64,000 bases of DNA from Gloeopeniophorella convolvens (Eukaryota; Basidiomycota; Agaricomycetes; Russulales): the NCBI GenBank assembly GCA_022496205.1, contig WTXD01000057.1, positions 1-64,000 of the forward strand. Reading direction: 5' to 3'. Below, one piece after another: positions 1-14,554 of the stretch (position 1 is the stretch's first letter; each line of letters begins with the position of its first letter). The translations under genes were made by a program, and so were the position numbers. Under the pieces are notes generated by a model. It did no database searches and was not told the DNA's origin. It was given only the letters and a program-made list of their open reading frames with translations.

Positions 1-3714
<3,714 letters not shown>

Positions 3715-4746
3715 GCCTGTCGGGTGCGCGACGCACCGGCGTTCGATCGACGGCTTCCACGTTGTTTCTCCCTCGCGATTACGCTATGGACGGACGGATT
3801 TGGATCTGTATATGCATCAATATCTAGAACACGACGACGCTACTTACGATGTACGATTCTTCATGCGCTTCACGGCCTGTGACATAACATGGGAGGGGCT
3901 CCACGCGCTCATGTTTATCCTTTAGATTATCATATGACTCATCTATCGCATCATCGACGAGGCAGCTCGTCTTGCGCAATCAATGACATCTCTGAACAGA
4001 CGATATCACTCCAGGCCTTGGCGTGCCGAGAAACAAATAAGCTTGCAGGATAAAGCCCAAAGTCCCAATTACTGTAAAGCCCGGCAAGGACCCGCCCGCT
4101 CCGGTAGTATGTATACTATGAGTCGCTCAATCCAAGTGTAATTCATTGATAGGCACACAGGACATTTGGAGAGACGGCGCCTCAGAGGATCTATGAAAGA
4201 TCCTGAACTCGAGATGAGCACTAAGTACTACCAGTTAGACCGCGCACTCGGAGGGGTTGTCCACGTGGCACGTACACCAGCGCCTGTATCGATGACATAA
4301 TTTGGCAGGCATGCGGCACGAGATACCGGGCGTTGCCGGACGACGCAAGAGACGCAAGTCGGATTCCACGCCGCAGACAGAGCTTCGACTCAACTTCGAC
4401 CTTCTCATGATCCCGTATGCGACTCTGCACCAGATGGCGACCTGGATCGACCGCGCCACTTGCTGGAGGTAACTTGTGCACAACCTTTATGATGACACGT
4501 CGCTTTTGTTCCGACGAGGCGCTCTTCTCGAAGCCTTCCGAGATGATTGTGTCATGGGCGGCAGAGCTGGGAGACGTCCATGGATTTCAACATACCCCCG
4601 GTCCGGTACCGTGTTCCCATCTGCTCCTGTGTCCTTAGTAACTCCATGTCTATCAACGCTCTGTCAGAATATCCCGGATCCTTACTTAAATCGTGGGGTT
4701 GGGGGCGCTTGAATGCGCCGCTTCCTAACTTCCAACTTAACCCACG
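3715..4746. other. Intergenic, no gene recognised
   Basis: About 1 kb between the ABC transporter stop and the hydrolase start. Short open frames on both strands show no family resemblance and no exon-intron chain. It presumably holds the 3' UTR of the transporter and the promoter of the hydrolase. Confidence 0.5.
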
Positions 4747-6164
4747 ATGTCCCAGTACGCGCACTTGTCCGAGCCTGACCCCGAGTTCGTTGCCTACTTA
4801 AAGGACCATCCGCGAGAGATCTTGCCCATTCCAACTGCAGACCAGATCCCTGGGTTCAAGCAAGGATTCATTGACCTTCTGCAGGCACCATTCGCAGCTT
4901 TCCAGAAGTCCCGTCTTGCACCAGGCCAGTTCATACAATCGTCGACTATGATTTGATCGATAAACGAAAGTTGTAGATGCCAAATTAAGGGTCCAAGAGT
5001 ACAAGATTCCGGTGGAGGGTGGCGAGATCTTGGTTCGCGCCGTTATCCCTGGTACCGGCGAAGGAAAAGAGCAATACCCATTGCTCTTCTGGACGCATGG
5101 AGGAGGTAAGTCACTAATTCGTACTCTATGTACAAGGCGCTGAACAAGTGTGTGCCGCTTTGATGTAATTTATAGGTTTCGTGGTCGGGACCGTCGACCT
5201 GGACGACTACTTTCTGCGCAATCTTTCTGCTGAGCTTCAAGTGACTACCCTCAACGTCGAGTACCGGTCCGTTTTGTCTTGGTTTTGTCAATCTCCGTCG
5301 ATTATCTGTGTTAAATGTACCACTGGTAGGTTGGCTCCGGCACATACGTACCCGACGGCACTGAATGATAGCTATGCGGCGCTCAAATGGGTACGTTCTG
5401 ATCTTCCCCAACGTACAGTCTACGTTATCAGGAACGCTGAGACAGGCCGTCAATAACACCGATACCCTCTCTGTATCTCTCAAGAAAGGTTTCATTGTTG
5501 GAGGATGCTCTGCTGGTGGAAACCTAGCAGCAGCTCTATCCCTTCGCGCTCGCGATGACTCATTCTTCCACCCGTCCCCTATCACTGGGCAGTACTTGTA
5601 CTGCCCTTTCTTGCTGCACTACAATGCATATGATCGGTATGTTTTGCGTATTCTCCGAGGTCCCTATGCTAACGGACTCACCAGTTTCCCGGGCGAGCAG
5701 CTCTCTCTGGAGCAGAACAAGGATGCGCCGGGCCTCACCAAAGAGATCGCGGTCTGGTTCATTGGTATATTTCTGCAGCTGGGTTTCCTGACCCTCACTT
5801 ATTCTCTGAACTGGCAGACACCTATAAAGCCCCTGGAAACGACCCGGAGCTGTCGCCGGCCCTCGCAAAGTCACACGCAGGCCTCCCGCCAGCATTCCTC
5901 CAGGTTGCTGGACGGGACCCTATCCGTGACGATAGCTTCCTTTACGACCGCCTTCTGCGCGAGGCTGGGGTGAAGACCCGCGTCAACGTGTGCGTATAAC
6001 GCTGTTTTCATAATTAGTGATGTCACGTCACTGAGGCATAATATAGTTACCTCGGTCTTCCGCACGGCTTCGCCATGGAGTATTTTATGCTCAAATCCGC
6101 CCAGCAATTTGAACTGGACGTCAGGACTGGTTTGCGCTGGTTGCTCAGCCGGGAGAAGGCTTGA
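4747..6164 (+). CDS. Alpha/beta-hydrolase (HSL/esterase type, abhydrolase_3)
   Basis: Likely carboxylesterase or lipase. The order is typical of the hormone-sensitive-lipase group: oxyanion-hole HGGG after FWT (about 5095-5110), the nucleophile elbow GCSAGGN (about 5500-5520), the Asp segment AGRDPIRDDSF (about 5905-5940), and the catalytic His in LPHGFAMEYF near the end. Ser, Asp and His are all present. The start ATG at 4747 gives MSQYAHLSEPD; I see no signal peptide, so a cytosolic enzyme is likely. The first intron appears to be 4925-4976 with an unusual GC donor, since only this joins the frame into KLRVQEYKIPV. Other introns are short GT-AG. The substrate is unknown. Confidence 0.85.
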
Positions 6165-7049
6165 GTGCACGACGTGGCAATCTGTTACGTTTGAGCAGAA
6201 GTTCGTTTATGCGCGCCGAAATGTATGTACCCAATAAACCCGGGAGGGTTATCAAGATTCGAGGACACAGCCCTTCCTCTTGCGAGTAACGGACCAATGA
6301 TGTATGAAGGGCTAGTACACGAGTTTAGATGCATGCGGTTCGTGAAGACTAGCATATGTGGATGTATGGACAGTTTTCCCCAGCGTTGCCCAGGTTCCCT
6401 CGACTCCAGGTTGTGCCGTTGCTTCCAGTGCACCTGAGTGCACCGCTCCCGCCTCACCAATCATTACATAATCCAGGATTATCTGGATGCACAGGTATTA
6501 CATAATGCATTATGCATCATGCATCATGTGCCGTCCGAGCACTGCCACCGTTGATAAGTCTTGCGTCGCGTCGAGTCCTAGGACAATTCTCCCAAGATGC
6601 GGCCATAGGCTCGAAGGCGTGCCTTCGCGTGAGCTGTACATCTATAAATGCGAGCCGCACGCGTTACATTTCGCCCTGTCGCAACCGTACACAAGCCGTA
6701 CACGCATTTCCAGAAGACATCCCACCAATGCAAGTTTCTGTGACTCGAAATCAGGGTCCGTTCACCCTGCATTCTATCGCGATTCGGAAGGGGTGTCTCG
6801 AAATCGGCAGCGTCCGGGTTGACTCATGGACGTTGATGCAGTAGTTCCCTGGGTGGCCCCACTTACAGTGCTCGCAGCAGTGCATTGTCCAGAGTGAGGA
6901 GCACGCCGTGACACCCCGACACCGACCCCTTTGAATTGCTGTGCCCCTTTCTGTCTTATATTCGACGGATTATCCGATCAACGATCATACGCTATCTCTC
7001 CTCCCACTCAAGACCTTCAGGCCCCAGCTCGTAGGGTAATCAAATACAA
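6165..7049. other. Intergenic, no gene recognised
   Basis: About 0.9 kb holding the 3' end of the hydrolase and the promoter of the EF-hand gene. A TATAAAT-like stretch lies near 6650 but is 400 bp from the next start. No coding chain was recognised. Confidence 0.45.
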
Positions 7050-8065
7050 TGGCTTTCGCTGGTGTGAGTCATTGCGGGGTTTTTTTATTGCCCTGTTCAC
7101 GTCTTAATGTGCGTCTGTAGCACTACGGAGCGCAGCACGGTGCTGCCAATGCTGGGCGCTTTTCAGGTGATGCAGGTGGTTTTGCCGCCCCAAGGCATCA
7201 GGCTCCGCCGCACGGCGCTGATCCCCAGTACGTCGAGCACATCCGTGGCATTATCATCATGTTACTCATTCAGTCCCAGACTATGGTCTTGGTTCACTGC
7301 TGTCGATGCGGATCGGTCAGGACACATCTCGCCCCCTGAGCTTCGTGAGCAGCACCCCCCCTCCCCCCGAACGCCTACTAATACAGGCGTCGCAGAGAGA
7401 GCTTTGAAGAATGGCGATTGGACTCGTGAGTCACCTGGTTCTCGAGCCGGGTCAGAACACTCATGTAGACGTTCAGCGTTCGACATCGACACCGTCAAGC
7501 TCCTGATGAACATCTTTGTGAGTTGGTACGCTAGGTATACGAGAGCACCCCGCCTTACTGCGTCTTCTAGGACACCGACGGTAGTGGGAACATCGATTTC
7601 AATGAGTTCTCTGGCCTCTGGCGATACATTCAGGTGCGCAAAACTGAATAGCGTACACCACACACAACAGATTAACGTCCCACATGCAGGAATGGCAACA
7701 TGTGTTCCGTCACTTTGATGCAGACCAATCGGGTGCCATCGACGGCACGGAACTGCGCAGCGCGCTTAACCAGTTTGGCTACGAGCTCTCTCCCGAACTG
7801 CTCCGGCTCCTCGTAGCGAAGTACGGTACGTGCCCGTCCTCGACCCTATCCTGCTGGATGTGCTTGACCAACCCACTGCTGGATAGCTACGCCACCTGAT
7901 GGGTACCAGTCGCATCAGGAGGCCATCTCCTTCGACCGCTTCATGCGTGCGTGCGTGTCCGTGAAGCAGCTCACGGAGACGTTCAGGAAGCTGGATACCG
8001 ATAAAGACGGCTGGGTCAATTTCAGCTACGAGCAGTTCCTCGGGGTTTTCTTCTCGCTTCCCTAG
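7050..8065 (+). CDS. Penta-EF-hand calcium-binding protein (ALG-2/peflin type)
   Basis: Calcium-dependent adaptor, related to ALG-2/sorcin and yeast Pef1. A short Gly/Ala/His-rich N-terminus (MAFAG, then HYGAQHG) leads into successive EF-hands: AVDADRSGHISPPEL (7300-7345), FDTDGSGNIDFNEF (7575-7615), HFDADQSGAIDGTEL (7715-7760), FDRFMRACVSVKQL (7930-7970), and LDTDKDGWVNFSYEQF (7990-8040). The first three loops and the last carry the acidic ligands; the fourth is degenerate. The total is about 200 residues, normal for the family. At least six short introns are required. For example, the exon ending in PPELQ joins RALKNGDW across 7346-7390. The stop TAG is at 8063-8065. Confidence 0.85.
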
Positions 8066-8241
8066 CTAGGGTTTGTGTTTCGGACTTTGTGGCACAGAGA
8101 TGGTTGACTATGCTGAGGACAATGAGTGGCGCAGCATATCATGGCGAGATGGACGGTAGTTTTGTTTACACTATGTCCACGTATTTCCGTCATAGTGGAC
8201 GTGCAGTATTATCCCTAGGGTATTCACTTGTATAAATCAGC

Positions 8242-9851
8242 CTACGCCCGGCAATTAGTATCTGTCTTTTGCGACAAGACGGAAAGACCAAACTGACCTA
8301 ACCACCATTGTGGCCCATACACCTCCCCGTCCCACTGCACTGCAACTCGAGGCCCGAGCATGCGCCCCAGCTCCTGCACCGTGCGGGCGCTGATCGTACA
8401 TTCCTCGAACACAACACGCTTCAGTGCATGTGTCTGCATCATCCGGGACAGCTCTGCGGAGATGGCGGAAAATCTACAGGCCGGGTGGTGCCACACGTTG
8501 TCCTCGGTGAATCGCGCGCCCGTGAAGCGGAGAGTGGTGAGCGACGGGAGCGTGTCGGGCCCAGAAACAAGGTCCCGTGTTGCGAGAGTCTCAGCTAGAC
8601 CCTGCGCCGCAGCGTCGCGCGCGTGAGGTTGTCCGCGCCCACAAAGAGCGCGCTCCATTCCTTGAATGAACATATGTCGTCATGGTCGACAAATAACACC
8701 TCGACATCCTCCAGCGCTGAGAGTGCGCTGATGATTAAACTGGCCCGATTGTACCTATCGGACTGCCCCTCGGGTTTGGCGTGAATGACGACGCCTGACG
8801 AACTTGCTGGGCCATTGTCGAAACTATCGTGCGACGCAGAGATGGCCATGAATATGGAGTCTGGGTCTGAGGTTATGGACTGCGTTATGTGGACGGCAGG
8901 AAACCCTTTTCCGCGAGGCAAAAGGTCCTTCACGTGGTGGTGGAAGAAAGATAGACAAGTGGCGGCTTCATCCAAATACCAGGACCAGCCGCCGTAAGAG
9001 CCGCCTTCTTTTCTTGCAGCACATTCGAGGACGAACCCAGTCGAGCCTCGCGGGAACGACATCGCACCAATGAGGTCGGTTGGATCGTGGCCTACGGGGA
9101 CCGTGAGGCGTAATTGTTGCAGGCGGGGTAGGCGGAGAGTGCATTTCGAGAACAGTTGGGAGGAGTTGATAAGGGTGAGCCGTTCCAAATTGGGCATGTC
9201 GAATTCTTCCTTGCTCTTGGCCAACCTTCCGGTTGTATTATAAAGTTCCAAACTTCGTAATTGAAGCGGTTACTCCCTGAGAAAGGGTAACAAGGTGCGA
9301 CCCGAGGCACTATAGAAGGTCACGTCAACCAACTGAGGAGCAAGACGGCCGGAAAAGGTGTGCGGTAGGGAGAATGTTTGGCCACGCTGAGTTGAGAGCA
9401 GCAGGCGCTTAAGAGACGGCGCTAGGTACGTTCCCAGCACCTTCAGGACGTCCTTCACGCATGGATTGCCTTCATTTAGACTAATCTCCTGAACACAGGG
9501 AAGATGGTGGGACAGCGCAAAAGCGAGGGGTGTGGAGGACCACTCTTTGCAAGAAGCCTCGCGGCGACCGGAGCTGACGGTTAGAGATATCGGCAATGCC
9601 TCCGATCTCGCCAGGGCGACCTTGGTCCAGTACAAATTCTCGAGTGGTATGGCCGTCCAGAACTCCCTCGTGTCGAACGCAATGCGGCGCCAGCGGCTGC
9701 AGACTTGACATACCACAGCGTGGGCTATGGGTTTTTGTTTGAAGGTGGAAACGTAGAGAAGGATCTCTCGCACCAGCTCGACAGGAAGGTTAGATACAGA
9801 GGACCGATGTCTTTGAAGACGCGTATCCTGTGATGTTGAGATTGAAGCCAT
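8242..9851 (-). CDS. F-box protein with LRR-like tail, frame-broken
   Basis: Probable substrate adaptor of an SCF ubiquitin ligase. The start ATG (complement of 9849-9851) gives MASISTSQDT. An F-box follows at about residues 20-60 (LPVELVREILLYVS, then VCQVCSRWRRIAFDTREFW), then leucine-rich segments typical of Agaricomycete F-box proteins. Two defects are visible. An in-frame TAA (complement of 9270-9272) separates FLRE from PLQLRSLELYN in the same frame. A shift lies at a C-run near 8600 (minus-strand G-run), where LRRR should continue into GLAETLATRDL. Sequence on both sides of each break still reads as the same protein. It is either a young pseudogene or contains sequence errors. No intron fits either site. 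Confidence 0.6.
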
Positions 9852-10765
9852 GGCAATTCTGGAATACGGAAGTGTATCTGTAAGCAACGGGGCGCAAGAA
9901 AATCGGAGACCCGGGTACGCACCAGACGCAGAGAGACACGATGACGGGGCAAAACGCCAGCCAAACGGCGCCAAAAGTTGAACTTGCCCCGAACGTTCAC
10001 TGGGGCGTCCGAGGGCATCCGCCGCCCAACCGCCGCCGAAGCTTGCTACATAGTTGATAGCGTAAATCTACACGGAAAATGTCGCCGTGCGTTTCTTTCC
10101 GTCACTGCATCAGGCAGCATCACCGTCCCGAGCAACCGGGCAACCGACACCGAACTCCTATGTCCCATGCCCCACCTGCAAAAATAGAGAGTAATTTTCC
10201 CATACTGTAGGTATGCAAGTATACCTTCATTGATGCTACTACCTGGTTACAATGAGCAGCGATCTCGAACACAAACGAGACAGGCTCCCAAGAATCCTCA
10301 CCATTGGGAAGCCCGATTGTTCATCATCGGGTGAAACGCTTCGGTGGGATCACACTATCCGCGGCCTCTGAGTTTTCTGCAAAGTCTCCGCGGCTGCAGC
10401 AATCAAGGAGTGGTACTACTCAGCACGGCCCGAAGAGACACTACATCCCAGCATTCTGTCGTACTGGGCACAATTGACGACTGGATAAATGAGAGTTACG
10501 AAAGACGGTGCAGGCACGGACTGTTATACTTGAACCCAGTGTTGGCATCAACGCATTGGTCTGCTCGTTGGCAGGTGACAGCATCCCAAAACGTAACGTT
10601 TTAGAGCTCTCTTCTTCGAATCGTTATTGGCCATGGCCCATCACGCCAATAAGTACTGATGTATGGTGCCGGCTTCTGTATTCTCTCACGCAGCTGGCAC
10701 ATTGTGGAGTTTTATTCAATGCACCATAAGAAGGTACCCCGGCTTCTCGCCGCACCCCCAGTCCA
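9852..10765. other. Intergenic, divergent promoter region
   Basis: About 0.9 kb between the divergent F-box and P450 genes. No coding chain, repeat or clear core-promoter motif was found. Confidence 0.4.
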
Positions 10766-12653
10766 ATGGCCGCACAGTCTCCCCTATCTCTCCTGGGCTC
10801 AGCTTGGGGCAGTGGCAGCGACCACCCTGTTCGCACCGCAGCGGTGACCACCCTCCTGGGCCTCATCGCCTGGTCGCTGGTGCAGATCGTCAGGAAGTCG
10901 TTGCGTACTCTACCTCCCGGTCCCAAGGGTCTCCCATTCATTGGCGACATCAAGCATATCGCAGACCACAACTGGCTGTCTTCACCCGAACGCAAAGATG
11001 AGTATGGTGAGAGTGCACATCCCTCTCTCAGCAGCTACCTGATATACCTCAAGGCGGCATGATGTACATCAGTGCCTTCGGACAGGGCATCCTTATCCTC
11101 AATAGCCAGCGTGTCGCCACCGACCTCCTCGAGAAGCGATCCAACATATACTCTAACCGACCCCACTACATCTCCGCAGGCGATTACATGTCAGCGAATC
11201 TGGCGTTCGGCTTCATGCCGTACAACGACCTGTGTGCCCCTGCTTCCTCGTTGCCTTCGCTAACTGGCAGGCTGACCGCTGCTGCAGATGGCGCACATTC
11301 CGCCGCGCGTCATTGGACAGCTTCTCCAAGTCCGCCGCGCCTCGGTTTTACCCGACTCAGACCCGCGAAGCATTGATGCTAGGTCTGGCGCTGATGACGA
11401 GTCCTTCTGCGATGGACAAGCACTTCCGCCGACATGCGTCCTCTATCATGCTGTCAATCAATTATCACTTCCCTCCTGTGGAGTCGGAGCACGACCCTGT
11501 TGTCGCGGAGGTTACCGACCACGCGCAGCGCTTGTTGCATGAGCTGCAGCCAGGCACGCGTCTCGTCGAGTATTTACCCTGGTTGAGATATGTCCCCAGC
11601 AGGTGTGTATTCCGCAAGTCTCGAGCTGCACGTACCTGACAGCGTCCAGATTTGCAAAGTGGAAACGCGACGCGGAATATTGGTACAATGAAGACTCGTT
11701 GATGTATGAACGCCTCATCAACAAGGTGGCGGATGACCTGGTATGCAGCCGCTGCCCGATGCTGACTTGGCGGGATGTTGAAATGCAGATATCAGGCGAA
11801 CGGGATTGACCAGCCCAGTCTGAGCGCGACCTTGATCAAGAACCAGAGCCAGCACAACCTATCCGAGCGCGAGCGTGCATGGCTCGCAGGAGAGATGTTG
11901 TGCGCCTATCTTCACACGTCCGTGGCCCAGTAATACAACTCACATTCGACCTGCAGCGCCGCAGGCGGCGAGACGACCTCCGCGACGCTCCTCTGGTGGC
12001 TCCTGACCATGATCGCGCACCCAGACGTCCAAGCCCGCGCGCACGCGGAGCTCGACGAGGTCGTCGGCCGCGCCCGCCCGCCGACGTTCGCGGACCTGCC
12101 CTCGCTGCCGTACGTCCGCGCGATCGTGAAGGAGACGCTGCGCTGGCGGCTCGTGATGCCGTTCGGCGTGCCGCACGTCGCCGCGCAGGACGACTGGTAC
12201 GACGGCGCGTTCATCCCCGCGGGCACGATCTGCTGCGCGAACGTCCGCATGCTCAACTTCGACCCGGCCGTGTTCGGCGCGGACGCGGCACTCTTTGACC
12301 CCGCGCGGCACCTCGACGGGCGCGTGCGGCTCGAGGGCCGCGAGGAGGGGCATATGACGTACGGGTTTGGGCGGCGTATCTGTGTCGGGCGGTTCGTTGC
12401 GGATGGGACGCTGTCGATTGACTTCGCGACGCTACTTTGGGCGATGCGGTTCGAGCGGCCTGAGGGCGCGCAGGGCGAGCTGGACATAGACACGCTCGTC
12501 CATTCGGGCGTGACGACGTGAGTGCTGTCCTCGAGTGTGCGGGGCCATGCTTATCATCGGTGCAGCCGGCCCATGCCTTACGATTGCAAGGCCGTTCCCC
12601 GCTTCCCAGAAGCTGAGATGTTACTTACAGAGGCACTTGAGTTACACAAGTGA
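10766..12653 (+). CDS. Cytochrome P450 monooxygenase (copy A)
   Basis: ER-anchored haem monooxygenase. The N-terminal membrane helix (TTLLGLIAWSLVQIV) is followed by the hinge LPPGPKGLPFIG. The I-helix has AGGETTSATLLWW (formed across an intron near 11950), the K-helix has ETLRWR (ExxR), and the haem loop is YGFGRRICVGRF with the Cys ligand. A stop codon appears at 12519, but it lies inside a GTGAGT donor. A 48-nt intron (12518-12565) leads to a last exon ending PEAEMLLTEALELHK, stop 12651-12653. This matches the tail of copy B at 16.9-18.7 kb, which supports the longer model. Overall it resembles fungal P450s often annotated O-methylsterigmatocystin oxidoreductase. The substrate cannot be inferred. 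Confidence 0.9.
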
Positions 12654-12812
12654 GGTCCATTGGAATGTGATATCCACCTTTCAGAGGAGCGATCGCGTAG
12701 CTGGAAATCACCAGGATTTACGTTCAGTCTGGGTTAAATTAAATATGGCCGCAAACAATAACAACCAACAACAATCAGATCCGTCAGTTGACATGGCATG
12801 AGCCTATGAGGG

Positions 12813-14294
12813 TTACAACTTCGCCCGAGTTTTTGGTAGGTACCCCTCGTCCTCGAGCACTCCCTTCGCCAGGCCTCCTAGCTGTGGGAACAGGCTGGCA
12901 TAGAGGTGTGCCTGCTCGGAGCTGGCCTGGCGGCGTGCATGCCGCGCTGCGATCCCCTGAGCAATCACCGCCAACTACGAGAATCACGTGAGCGCCTGCG
13001 GGAATGCGGGCAGGACGGAGAGTACGCACGCGGGTCAGCATCCAGCTGCGCGCAAAGCCCATCTCGACGATGGGGTACGGCTGCTGCGTGACGCGGCAGT
13101 ACTCGCGCTCGAGCTCCTCAAGCGTTAACGGCTGCGCGCTGAGGTTGCCCTTGAAGCCAACTATGATGCCGTTCGCCTGGGACGAATCAACGGCCCACAG
13201 CTGCGTCAGGTTGGCGAGGTCCGCGAGCTACCATGGGAGCCGTGTCAGGTCGCGCGGCCCAGCAAACATATGGATACGTACTGGACTGCCGAGGGTGCAC
13301 AGCTCCCAGTCGAGGATGCCGATTACGCGGTTCTCGGTCGGGTGGAAGATGAGGTTGTCGAGCTTGTAGTCGCCGTGCACGATGCGCGGGCCCGTCTTGC
13401 GCTCGTCGGGCAGGTTGCGCTCGTACCACGCGATGAGCTCGTCCCATTCAGGGATCATGCCCGTCGGCTTGCCCGTGTCGATGTCGGTCACCGCCGCCTG
13501 CGCGCGGGTCACCTTCGAGAGCGACTTGATCTGCCGTGGGAAGTACGGCTTGTGCGAGCCGAACTTCTCGAGGCCGACCTCCGTCGGGTCGAGCGAGGAG
13601 AGCGCGCCGAGGGCGCGGACGGCGGAGAGCCAGCTGCAGGTGACGCGATTGGCCACGCGATTACGGCCGTCCGAAGAATCACGCACCATTCGCGCCGGAC
13701 TGCCAGTGGCACGCCTGGCATGGACATGTCCGTGAAGATGCGCCCCTCGAGGAACTCCATGATGTAGAAGGGCGTGCCGACCACGTCGTTGTCCTCACAG
13801 AGCACGAAGACCTGCGGGACGGGGACGCGCTTCTCTGGCGGCGTCGTCGGGCGCGTGTTGTGCTTGTGGATGGCGGCGAGTACGGTGTATTCACGCTCGA
13901 CTTGGTGGGCGGTCTGGGATACCAGCTTGCCCACGGGCTTCTTTCGGAGTACGAAGCGCGCACCACTGAGACGCGATGTCAGAGGTCAGCCGACGGGGAA
14001 GATGGTCCAATACTGACCTGGTATCTGTCAGAAAGTAGGTGGGGTTTGACTGCCCAATAGATCACTTTAGTCGCTGTGAGCAGAAAATATCAGGCCTCTG
14101 ACCTGGCCAAACTGTAGGACAGTCAGTCCAGGCCGTGAATCTCGAAGCACGTCACGACGCACCTTAAACTGCTTGACGGCGACAGGTGCCTTCACCGCGG
14201 GTACATTCTTAGCCAGGTACGCGTTTAGCTTGTCCTCGTCAAAGCTCGCGCGGACAGCTCCATACTCTCCTCCAGCAGGGTGTTTGCGGGTCAT
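12813..14294 (-). CDS. APH/choline-kinase-like phosphotransferase (ACAD10/11 N-domain type)
   Basis: Small-molecule kinase of the APH superfamily, similar to the kinase part of ACAD10/ACAD11. Visible motifs are [13 protein letters not shown] (N-lobe), [14 protein letters not shown] (hinge), [15 protein letters not shown] (catalytic HGDxxxxN) and [12 protein letters not shown] (Mg-binding Asp). The C-terminus ends [16 protein letters not shown], stop complement 12813-12815. The start ATG at 14294 gives MTRKHPAGG. It has several introns, including two that isolate a 9-nt exon (14103-14111, FGQ). Only the kinase is present; no acyl-CoA dehydrogenase domain follows. It is divergent from WRNIP1, with 260 bp between starts. 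By homology the substrate could be a hydroxy acid, but this is inference. Confidence 0.85.
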
Positions 14295-14554
14295 GATGGT
14301 GGTGAACGTAGAGAGAGAATTGGCGAGCCTACATATGTCCGGAGCCAGTCCGGAGCCCCGCAGACGCTCCCGTCGGTCCCAAACCTTCCCCGGGATATCA
14401 CGGGCGCTTAAACGAAAGCCGATCCTCCGGCCCGAACAGGAGCCGGTCGTCCCGGGCCGAAACCAATATTCGCGTGACACGCCCGACGCGTCTTGGACCG
14501 CGACGACATCTCGACAGACACTTTTGATTGCATACTTCAATTATAACGCCACGA

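Noticed and set aside
12519..12521. Stop codon of P450 copy A
   Set aside because: It is part of a GTGAGT donor. Splicing 12518-12565 restores the family C-terminus, as in copy B.
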